A stretch of 35,163 bases of DNA from Coprothermobacter sp. (lineage in GTDB: Bacteria; Caldisericota; Caldisericia; Cryosericales; Cryosericaceae). The first letter of the stretch is position 1. Every line of letters begins with the position of its first letter. The translations under genes were made by a program, and so were the position numbers. Location of the stretch: assembly GCA_013824685.1 (NCBI GenBank), contig PNOG01000007.1, positions 1 to 35,163 of the forward strand, written 5' to 3'. The notes under the pieces were generated by a model, which saw only the letters and a list, made by a program, of their open reading frames with translations, did not search any database and was not told where the DNA came from. Below are positions 23,147-30,129 of the stretch, piece after piece.

Positions 23147-24348
23147 CCTTTCTCCTCCTTTTCAAGTCTGACTCCCGCCAGTCGCTGCGCAGTTTTGGAG
23201 CCCTCCAGGCACGCAGGACTGTCAAGTGCTCTGGCCTCATCATAGTTGAACGTCCTTCTTTTGCAACAGTGCCCGTGAGACACCAGAACGCTTGAAGCCC
23301 TATGGATCGAATTCGGGGCTTGGATTGACTTCTGCGTCATTGCCGTATCCCTGGCGCTCCCAGAAGCCTTTGAAGTCAGGATCGGTCGATAGCTCGATGC
23401 GTACGACCCACTTGCGCCGCTTGTATCCCCACTTGTCTTCCGCCGCCCAGTGGTGTGATCAATTGTGAACCCCTTGGGGTCAGACCCCAAGGGGTTCACA
23501 ATTGATAGGGAGGGGATGAGGGAGCGCAGGACGGCGAGGTTGTGGGCGTAGGCGCCGTCGCCTCCGGGCGTCTCCAGAATGCCGGGGATCTTGTTGAATC
23601 GCGTGTCGGCAAGCAGGAGACGAAACGGTTCCAGGCCTACCTCACCCTGTCCGATTTCTGCGTGCCGGTCGATCTTCGAACCCAGCACACCCTTGGAATC
23701 GTTGAGATGAAACGCCCGGACATTGTTCAAGCCGAGGGCGCGGTCCAGGTCGTGAATGGTCGCGTTGTACCCTTCTCGAGAGCGGATGTCATAGCCTGCG
23801 CCGAAGATGTGGCACGTATCGATGCAGAAGCCCACGCGTGCGGGGAAGTGGCACAGGCTGCGTATGGCCGCGAGTTCCTCGAACGTGCCGCCCAGGACGG
23901 AACCGGCGCCCGTGGTGGCTTCGAGCAGCACCATGGTACGGTGTGCACGGGTATGCCGGAAGATGTAGTCAAGGCTCCTGGCTGCCACCCCGATCCCCTT
24001 TTCGGCTCCTTGGCCACGGTGAGCCCCAGGATGGACGACGAGATACGGGATGCCCAAGTGTTCCGTCCTCCCGATGTCGCTAACCATGCAGTCCCTGGAC
24101 TTGGCCAGAAGGTCGGGGTCGCGGGCGGCAAGGTTGACGAGGTAGGTGGCATGGACCGTTCCGGGGACCAGGTGATTCAGTTTCATTCCGCGCTTGAACC
24201 CGGCGATTTCGTCCCGTGACAGGGGTGGTGCCTGCCACTGAAGCTGGCTCTTGGTGAAGATCTGAAGCGTCTCGCAGGTGGCCTCGAGGGCATTCTGAGG
24301 GGCGTTTGCCACTCCCCCCGCGATGGACACGTGTGCCCCGAGGATCAT
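23143..24348 (-). CDS. nfo: Endonuclease IV (AP endonuclease) with aberrant C-terminal extension
   Basis: Residues 1-280 are a complete endonuclease IV, which nicks DNA 5' of abasic sites in base-excision repair. All metal ligands are present: His66, His106, Glu143, Asp177, His180, His214, Asp227, His229 and Glu259. Normal members stop around here (280-300 residues). This frame instead enters the 47-bp palindrome two codons later, passes through it and the antisense frame of the molybdoenzyme remnant, and ends at 23143 after 121 extra low-complexity residues. The true product may be the full 401 residues, or the original stop was lost when the palindrome was inserted. The ATG overlaps the TGA of the radical SAM gene (ATGA), so nfo is the third gene of a repair-type operon. 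Confidence 0.9.
   Translation of the reverse strand: MILGAHVSIAGGVANAPQNALEATCETLQIFTKSQLQWQAPPLSRDEIAGFKRGMKLNHLVPGTVHATYLVNLAARDPDLLAKSRDCMVSDIGRTEHLGIPYLVVHPGAHRGQGAEKGIGVAARSLDYIFRHTRAHRTMVLLEATTGAGSVLGGTFEELAAIRSLCHFPARVGFCIDTCHIFGAGYDIRSREGYNATIHDLDRALGLNNVRAFHLNDSKGVLGSKIDRHAEIGQGEVGLEPFRLLLADTRFNKIPGILETPGGDGAYAHNLAVLRSLIPSLSIVNPLGSDPKGFTIDHTTGRRKTSGDTSGASGSYASSYRPILTSKASGSARDTAMTQKSIQAPNSIHRASSVLVSHGHCCKRRTFNYDEARALDSPACLEGSKTAQRLAGVRLEKEEKG
23239..23266 (-). promoter_or_regulatory. Probable promoter of the amidase-transporter unit
   Basis: On the minus strand TTGCAA (23261-23266), a 16-base spacer and TATGAT (23239-23244, 5 of 6) lie about 90 bases upstream of the amidase start, inside the read-through extension of nfo. 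Confidence 0.5.
23300..23458 (-). pseudogene. C-terminal remnant of a sulfite-oxidase-like molybdopterin enzyme
   Basis: In the minus frame that ends with TAG at 23300-23302 the sequence reads HHWAAEDKWGYKRRKWVVRI, then ELSTDPDFKGFWERQGYG, then NDAEVNPSPEFDP. This matches the end of the catalytic domain of YedY/sulfite-oxidase-type molybdoenzymes (PF00174), where a 'GWKSVKW..RIEL....GYWE..GY' pattern is conserved. The remnant starts exactly at the edge of the 47-bp palindrome; everything upstream of it (the molybdopterin-binding part) is gone and nfo lies there instead. It overlaps the read-through extension of nfo in another frame. Identification rests on this motif alone. Confidence 0.65.
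23459..23505. repeat. 47-bp perfect palindrome with GGGGTCAGACCCC core
   Basis: Two exactly complementary 22-base arms (23459-23480 and 23484-23505) flank a three-base CAG loop. The arms begin TCAATTGTGAACCCC and meet in a GGGGTCAGACCCC core. Such cores are common next to REP-associated Y1 transposases. It sits at the junction between the nfo coding end and the molybdoenzyme remnant. As RNA it would form a very stable hairpin. Confidence 0.85.
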
Positions 24349-25298
24349 CGGCCCGATTCTCCATTCATCTCGCGGACGAGGAAGAACGTCTGACCGCCAT
24401 ACCGCTCGACCCTGAAGCGTGGATCGGCACGCAGAGCGTCGAGGACCGGCAATGGGTCGATGCCGGAGTTGACGAGCAGCTCGATTGCCTGGTCCTCGCG
24501 CATGGGATGTCTCTTGCAGACCCCGGCGAGCGTCTCCAGCGGGTCCGTACCGGCGGCGATAGTGAAGGCGCCGAAGTCGAAGCCCGACGGCTGTGCCCCT
24601 CCCAGCGCTTTCTCGGCAAGCACCAGTGCTTCGGGCGTGATGGGACGGGCGAAGTCTTCGGCAGGAGGACGGATGGGCGTGTCGACGAAGACGCGGTCCG
24701 GTCCGACGGACTGCAGGACCCATCGTGTCTGGTCCAGAGTCTCCGGAGAGTCGTTGATGCCCTCGAGCAGCATCATGTCCACCCAGAGCTGGCCCCTCCT
24801 CCGCATGTGGGCAAAGTCCAGCAATCCCTGTTTCATGGCCTCAAACGCGATGCCCGGACATGGTCGGTCGATGCGGCGGAAGAGTTCCTCCGTAGGGGCG
24901 TTGAACGAGGTGAGGACGATATCTGCTTCGGCCAGCGCTTCGCGCACAGCAGGTTCGGACAACAGCGCGCCGTTGGTGATGACCGCGATGGGGATGCTGC
25001 TGAGCCTCCGCGCTCCCCGGATCAGGTCCCCCAGGCGAAGGTAGAGGGTCGGCTCGCCGTTGCCCACGATCGAGATGTGATCGGGCGGCGGCGACACGTG
25101 TCTGAGTGCATCGTCCAGTTCGGCGAGGATGTCCTCCAGCTTGAAGTACTCCTCGCGCTCGTTCGTCAGGTGGTCTGTTCGCCCGAGCATGCAGTAGATG
25201 CAGCTGAAGTTGCACGTCTTGTCGGGGATGGGGCTGATGCCGAGGCTCCGGCCCAGACGCCTGGATGGAATGGGGCCGTAGATGTAACGGTAGGTCAT
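24345..25298 (-). CDS. Radical SAM protein, TYW1-like (COG0731)
   Basis: The 317-residue product has the [4Fe-4S]/SAM motif CNFSCIYC (Cys29, Cys33, Cys36), preceded by the family hallmark YGPIPSRRLGRSLGI and followed by SIVGNGEPTLYL (the GGE-like SAM amine-binding motif) and VITNGALLSE. This group is related to the wybutosine enzyme TYW1 but is widespread in bacteria without that pathway; no reaction is known for these members. The last 90 residues are a small, possibly winged-helix, C-terminal region. GGAGAT precedes the ATG at 25298, which overlaps the endonuclease III-like stop; its own stop overlaps the nfo start. Confidence 0.9.
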   Translation of the reverse strand: MTYRYIYGPIPSRRLGRSLGISPIPDKTCNFSCIYCMLGRTDHLTNEREEYFKLEDILAELDDALRHVSPPPDHISIVGNGEPTLYLRLGDLIRGARRLSSIPIAVITNGALLSEPAVREALAEADIVLTSFNAPTEELFRRIDRPCPGIAFEAMKQGLLDFAHMRRRGQLWVDMMLLEGINDSPETLDQTRWVLQSVGPDRVFVDTPIRPPAEDFARPITPEALVLAEKALGGAQPSGFDFGAFTIAAGTDPLETLAGVCKRHPMREDQAIELLVNSGIDPLPVLDALRADPRFRVERYGGQTFFLVREMNGESGR

Positions 25299-26020
25299 GG
25301 GACGGATCTCCTTTCGGGCATGGTCCGCACGCTCACGACGTGTTGGGTTGCGGACGATGCGTCCGCCGAGGGACAGCGCCGTTCCAGTGGACAGGCGAGA
25401 CACACTGGGCGCGCCCGGCAGTGTTCCTTAGCCAGACGGACCAACAGGGCGTGAAACTCATTGAACAGGTGCACGTCTTCGGGTAGTCCCGCGATGAAGT
25501 ACTGTTGTGCGCTCTCGTAGGTGGCGTTTTCGGGCAGGAGGCGCAGTCTGGATCCGATGCGTCGCGTGTAAGCATCAACGACAAAGACCGGCTTACCGAT
25601 CGCGTAGAGCAAGATGCTGTCTGCGGTCTGCCGGCCCACTCCACGCAGAGCCAGCATCTCGCAGCGCAGAGCGTCGGCATCTTCGGACGCCAGACGGGAC
25701 AGGTCCCCTGAGGTACGCTGGGCGACCCACTGGGCGAGGATCCGGAGATACCGCGCCTTGACCCGGTAGGTACCGGCGGGCTGGATAGCCTGTTCGAGGT
25801 CCGACGCAGAGAGAGCAAGTAGACCAGTAGCTGTCATGGCATTCGCGGCTTTGAGCGAGGTGATCGCTTTCTCGACGTTCGACCACGCCGTGTTCTGGGT
25901 AAGCACTGCGCCGACGGCAACCTCGAACGGCGTGTCGCCGGGCCACCAGTGCTGTGGTCCCCAGGCGGCCGCCAGCCGCGTGTATGCGTCGAGAAGAGTC
26001 GAATCTGCTTGGGTTCTCAT
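25295..26020 (-). CDS. Endonuclease III-related DNA glycosylase (COG2231-like, HhH-GPD with Fe-S)
   Basis: The 241-residue protein has the HhH-GPD fold: FEVAVGAVLTQNTAWSNVEKAI, the helix-hairpin-helix LRGVGRQTADSILLYA and the catalytic Asp149 in FVVDAYTRRI. At the Lys position of bifunctional Nth (GVGRKTA) it has Gln131, as in glycosylase-only relatives such as MagIII. The C-terminus carries an Fe-S loop with Cys201, 207, 210 and 216 (C-X5-C-X2-C-X5-C, one residue shorter than canonical). It probably removes alkylated or oxidised bases, leaving abasic sites that the downstream endonuclease IV would cut. The start at 26020 has no strong ribosome site; an upstream start would run into the divergent promoter. 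Confidence 0.88.
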   Translation of the reverse strand: MRTQADSTLLDAYTRLAAAWGPQHWWPGDTPFEVAVGAVLTQNTAWSNVEKAITSLKAANAMTATGLLALSASDLEQAIQPAGTYRVKARYLRILAQWVAQRTSGDLSRLASEDADALRCEMLALRGVGRQTADSILLYAIGKPVFVVDAYTRRIGSRLRLLPENATYESAQQYFIAGLPEDVHLFNEFHALLVRLAKEHCRARPVCLACPLERRCPSADASSATQHVVSVRTMPERRSVP

Positions 26021-26109
26021 AGGTTCACTCAGACAGCGTACCCCGCAAAGGCTCCTGCACAAGTGGACAATGTGTGGTATCCGCCTGGGGTTCGAAAGGG
26101 GCACAGTGG

Positions 26110-26138
26110 TTGACAACGGGCTGATTGCCCAATATCCT
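26110..26138 (+). promoter_or_regulatory. Promoter of the heterodimeric ABC exporter, leaderless start
   Basis: A perfect TTGACA (26110-26115), a 17-base spacer and TATCCT (26133-26138). Transcription should start near 26145-26147 and the first ATG is at 26147, with no ribosome site between. Confidence 0.7.
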
Positions 26139-26146
26139 GTGCTGTT

Positions 26147-27910
26147 ATGACTAGTACGGAAACCAAAAGAACGAACAAGCTCAGACACCTTGGCCCTGCG
26201 CTATCGCCGTATTGGCCGCAGTATGTCGGCGGCATCATCATTCTTGGCACGGTCGACGTCATACAGACGGTCATCCCGGGGATAACGGCACGCGTCATCG
26301 ACGAACTGGCGGTGTTCAGGGCGGGCCCTCGTGAGCTGGGCGCTGCGCTGCTCCAGATAGGTCTCCTGGTCGTTGCGATGACCATCGGGCGGTATCTCTG
26401 GAGGTATCTGCTGTGGGGTTCGGCCCGGCGGGTTGAAGAGCAGATGCGCCGCAACCTCTTTGCCAAGTTCATGGCGCTTTCAGCCGAGTTCCACGACCGG
26501 CACAAGACGGGAGACCTGATGGCGCTCGTGACCAACGACCTCGAGGCCGTGCGGGAGGCGCTGGGCGACGGCCTGCTCATGATTTCGGACTTCATCATCA
26601 TGACGACCTTCACACTGATCGCCATGTTCCGCTTCAACCGCTCACTGACCCTGATGACGCTGGTGCCTCTCGTGCTCATCGCGCTCGTCGTGACGCGCTC
26701 GGGCCCCATCGTATTCCGGCTGTTCAAGCGCGTGCAGGACGCGTTCTCCGCCCTGAGCGATTATGTGCAGGAGGCCATGACCGGCATCCGGGTCATCAAG
26801 GTCTTCACCCGAGAGGACGCTGCGACGCGCGGCCTGCGGGAACGAGCCATGGACATCGAACGTCGCAATGTCAGACTCGTGACGGTCTGGGGACTGACAT
26901 TCCCCCTCATCGACTTCCTCGGTTCCATTGCCACACTGATCCTCCTGTGGGCAGGCGGCCTGCTTGTCACAAGGGGACAGTTCAGTATCGGAGGGCTGGT
27001 GGCGTTCAACACGTACATCGGCATGCTCGCCTGGCCGATGCTTGCGCTGGGCTGGGCCATCAACCTGTTCCAGAGGGGGCAGGCCTCCCTTGCCCGCATC
27101 AACGAGATCCTCGACATGCAGCCGACCATCCTCGAGCGGCCTGACGCCCTCACGCTCGGCGACATGCATGGGGAGATCGAGTTTGACCACGTGACGTTCG
27201 AACGAGAGGGAAAACGCATCCTCGACGACGTCAGCTTCCACGTTACGCCCGGGCAGAAAGTCGGTATCATCGGCCCCATCGGGTCAGGCAAGACGACGGT
27301 CGTTTCACTGCTGACGCGTGCCTATGACACGACGTCGGGACGGGTCCTGATCGACGGCCATGACGTCCGCGACTACCGCGTCAAGGACCTGCGGCGGGCA
27401 ATCGGCGTTGTGACCCAGGACGTGTTCCTGTTCTCGGACTCGCTCGAGGAAAACATCAACGTGACCGACCTCCCGGTTGGTGCCGAAGAGGTCCAGGAGG
27501 CGACCAGGCTGTCCGGTATCTACAAGAACATCATGGAGTTTCAGGACGAGTTCAGTACCGTGGTCGGCGAGCGCGGTGTCACACTGTCCGGTGGTGAGAA
27601 GCAGCGTGTCACCATCGCGCGCGCCATTCTCAAGAAGCCGCGCATCCTGGTCCTGGACGATGCCCTGTCGGCCGTGGACGCCGACACCGAGAAGCATATC
27701 CTCGACAACATCGCAAACTTCGAGACAACACCGACGACCGTCGTCATCAGCAACCGCATCTCTGCGCTGCGGCATATGGACAAAGTGCTGGTGCTCCACG
27801 ACGGACACGTCGAGGAGGAGGGGACGCACAGCGATCTCCTGCGGGCGAAGGGCATGTACTGGCATATCTTCAGGAAACAGCTGGTGGAGCGCAAGGTGGA
27901 GAAGGAATGA
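26147..27910 (+). CDS. ABC exporter subunit 1 (permease-ATPase fusion, degenerate site)
   Basis: This 587-residue half-transporter has six membrane helices (residues about 20-305) and a C-terminal nucleotide-binding domain. Walker A is GPIGSGKTT (about 376-384), the signature is LSGGEKQRV (about 480-488) and Walker B reads LVLDDALSAVD (about 501-511). Asp replaces the usual catalytic Glu after Walker B, and the switch His is Asn (VISNRIS). These are the marks of the degenerate subunit in heterodimeric exporters such as TM287/288 and BmrCD. The start is at the predicted transcription start, which suggests leaderless translation. The stop overlaps the ATG of subunit 2 by four bases. It likely exports drugs or lipids. 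Confidence 0.93.
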   Translation: MTSTETKRTNKLRHLGPALSPYWPQYVGGIIILGTVDVIQTVIPGITARVIDELAVFRAGPRELGAALLQIGLLVVAMTIGRYLWRYLLWGSARRVEEQMRRNLFAKFMALSAEFHDRHKTGDLMALVTNDLEAVREALGDGLLMISDFIIMTTFTLIAMFRFNRSLTLMTLVPLVLIALVVTRSGPIVFRLFKRVQDAFSALSDYVQEAMTGIRVIKVFTREDAATRGLRERAMDIERRNVRLVTVWGLTFPLIDFLGSIATLILLWAGGLLVTRGQFSIGGLVAFNTYIGMLAWPMLALGWAINLFQRGQASLARINEILDMQPTILERPDALTLGDMHGEIEFDHVTFEREGKRILDDVSFHVTPGQKVGIIGPIGSGKTTVVSLLTRAYDTTSGRVLIDGHDVRDYRVKDLRRAIGVVTQDVFLFSDSLEENINVTDLPVGAEEVQEATRLSGIYKNIMEFQDEFSTVVGERGVTLSGGEKQRVTIARAILKKPRILVLDDALSAVDADTEKHILDNIANFETTPTTVVISNRISALRHMDKVLVLHDGHVEEEGTHSDLLRAKGMYWHIFRKQLVERKVEKE

Positions 27911-30039
27911 GCGAACCGATCACACAGGAAGAAGTCAAAGAGCGTTCATTCGACATGACGCTGATGCGCCGCCTGCTGCACTTTGCGAGGCCACAGGCCT
28001 GGCTGCTGCTGCTGGCATTGGTGCTGGTCTGCGTCCTGAACGCAGGCGATATCCTGAAACCTCTGATCGTCCGCAGCGCCATCGACCAGTACGTCGATCC
28101 CACCTCGTCGAGATTCGTCCGGCTGGAGTCTGCTGAGGACGCGAAGCTGGTGGACAGTCTGGTTCCCGCGACCGCACGGTTCGCGCTGGATGGCCGCTCT
28201 TACTATGACAAGACCGAGCTTGCTCATGCGGGACGTATCCTGGGCCGCTCCCTCGCCGGGACCCAGGTCTCGTTCTACGTCATCACCCCGGACAAGGCTG
28301 CACAGCTTGGACCCGAGGCGCTGGCCGCGTACACCAGCCAGACGGCGCCCGTGCTCTTCGCAGCGCCAGTGCCCGCCTTTGCGGAAGGATCCTTCCTGAT
28401 GAACGTGGAGGACCTCCAGCGTCTGCCCGCCACAGAGCGTGAGTGGCTCCGCTCGGCGGACAAGGCCGGCATAGTACGCCTGTCCCTCATCTTCCTCGTG
28501 GTCGTCGCGATCATGCTGGTCGTCGCGTATGGCAACAGGCTCCTGCTGGAGGTCGTGGGTCAGCGAGTGGTGTACGACATCCGCGTCCAGCTCTTCCAGC
28601 ACATCGAGCGTCTTCCCTTCAGCTACTTCGACAAGGCCCCGTCTGGTCGTCTCACGACGCGGGTCACCAATGACATCGCTGCGCTGGCCGACATGTACGT
28701 CAACTCGCTGGTCAATCTGGCCAAGGATTCGCTGCTGCTGGTGGGCGTCCTCGTCACGATGTTCACGCTGAACGCATTCCTGACGTGGATCCTGGTGGGC
28801 GTGCTGGCAGCCGTCATCGTCATCACCGCCACGCTTCGCATCCCCATGCGCGATACCCACCGCATGGCGCGGACACGCCTTGCCCGCATCAACGCATTCA
28901 TCGCCGAGCGCCTGCAGGGTGTACGTATCGTCCAGCTGTTTGCGATCGAGGAGAAGGAGAAGGACAAGTTCGACGTCATCAACCGTGACTTCACGCGTAT
29001 CCGACTGCGCCTGGTCCATCTCAACGGCATCTTCCGGCCGCTGGTGGGCGCTCTCTCGACGTTCGCCATTGCCCTCCTCCTGTACTTCGGGGGAGACCGC
29101 ATCCTCGGTGGCACCCTGTCCTTCGGAACGCTCATCACGTTCACCTTCTATGCGGCGATCTTCTTCCGCCCCGTGCAGGAGCTTGCAGAGCAGTTTGACA
29201 CCATCCAGTCGGCAATGGCCTCCGCCGAGAAGATCTTCCGTGTCATGGATGAGCCGGAGGAAGACTATACTCCCGAGTCATTTGACGGCCGTCTTCCCTC
29301 TTCATTCGAGATCGAGTTCCGGGACGTTCACCTGAGCTACAACCAGGGTGAGGAGATTCTCAAAGGGATCACCTTCAAGGTCGAACAGGGCGGGTCTGTC
29401 GCACTGGTCGGCTCGACGGGTGCCGGGAAGACGTCCATCACGGGGCTGGTCCCGCGGTTCTACGACGTCGACAGCGGACATGTGCTGCTCGGGGGCGTGG
29501 ACGTTGCGACCCTGCCCGCTGAATTCCTGAGGCACAGCGTCGCGTTTGTCATGCAGGACGTGTTTATCTTCAGCGGCAGTGTCCTGGACAACATCGCCCT
29601 GTTTGAAGAGCATCCCGACGAGCAGCGCGCGAACGAGATCGTCGACTACCTGGGCATGGGGTTTGTGAAGAACCTGGAGGGAGGTCTGCACTACCATCTG
29701 TACGAGCGTGGAAACAACCTCTCCTCGGGCCAGCGGCAGCTCATCTCGTTTGCCCGGGCGCTGTACTTTGATCCCAACGTGCTCATCCTTGATGAGGCCA
29801 CCTCCAACATCGATACCGAGTCCGAGGCCGTGATCCAAGCGGCCATACGCAAGATCCTCAAGGGTCGTACCAGCATTATCGTCGCACACCGCCTGTCGAC
29901 CATTCGCACGGTCGATCGCATCCTCGTGGTGCAGAAAGGGCGTATCAGCGAATCCGGAACACATAAGGAACTGCTCGCACAGGGCGGCATCTACCAGAGC
30001 CTCTACGAACTCCAGTCTCTGAGCGAAGAGAAGATCTGA
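27907..30039 (+). CDS. ABC exporter subunit 2 (canonical site, large extra loop)
   Basis: The protein is 710 residues, about 110 longer than usual. Its nucleotide-binding domain is complete: Walker A GSTGAGKTS (about 500), signature SSGQRQLISFARAL (about 606), Walker B LILDEATSNID with the catalytic Glu, and the switch IVAHRLS with His. Between helix 1 (about 27-45) and the next helix (LSLIFLVVVAIMLVVAYG, about 194-211) is an insert of roughly 130 residues, VDPTSSRFVRLESAEDAKLV onward, predicted to lie outside the cell and rich in Ala, Ser and Asp. Some related heterodimeric exporters have an extra domain here. ATGA coupling to subunit 1 supports an equimolar heterodimer. Confidence 0.93.
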   Translation: MSEPITQEEVKERSFDMTLMRRLLHFARPQAWLLLLALVLVCVLNAGDILKPLIVRSAIDQYVDPTSSRFVRLESAEDAKLVDSLVPATARFALDGRSYYDKTELAHAGRILGRSLAGTQVSFYVITPDKAAQLGPEALAAYTSQTAPVLFAAPVPAFAEGSFLMNVEDLQRLPATEREWLRSADKAGIVRLSLIFLVVVAIMLVVAYGNRLLLEVVGQRVVYDIRVQLFQHIERLPFSYFDKAPSGRLTTRVTNDIAALADMYVNSLVNLAKDSLLLVGVLVTMFTLNAFLTWILVGVLAAVIVITATLRIPMRDTHRMARTRLARINAFIAERLQGVRIVQLFAIEEKEKDKFDVINRDFTRIRLRLVHLNGIFRPLVGALSTFAIALLLYFGGDRILGGTLSFGTLITFTFYAAIFFRPVQELAEQFDTIQSAMASAEKIFRVMDEPEEDYTPESFDGRLPSSFEIEFRDVHLSYNQGEEILKGITFKVEQGGSVALVGSTGAGKTSITGLVPRFYDVDSGHVLLGGVDVATLPAEFLRHSVAFVMQDVFIFSGSVLDNIALFEEHPDEQRANEIVDYLGMGFVKNLEGGLHYHLYERGNNLSSGQRQLISFARALYFDPNVLILDEATSNIDTESEAVIQAAIRKILKGRTSIIVAHRLSTIRTVDRILVVQKGRISESGTHKELLAQGGIYQSLYELQSLSEEKI

Positions 30040-30058
30040 CAGCGTCGTCCCGGAACGG

Positions 30059-30086
30059 TTGACAATGCGCGCCATGGCGCTATACA
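30059..30086 (+). promoter_or_regulatory. Promoter of the pseudokinase gene
   Basis: A perfect TTGACA (30059-30064), a 16-base spacer and TATACA (30081-30086) lie about 45 bases ahead of the GTG start at 30130, in the gap after the exporter operon. Confidence 0.65.
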
Positions 30087-30129
30087 TGCACGGGACGGTG
30101 TCTTGTTCCGCCGGCCGGAGGGGTGCGCT

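Noticed and set aside
26076-26104. tRNA-like T-loop word GGTTCGAAA
   Set aside because: The flanking bases do not form a T stem or acceptor stem and no anticodon arm precedes it.
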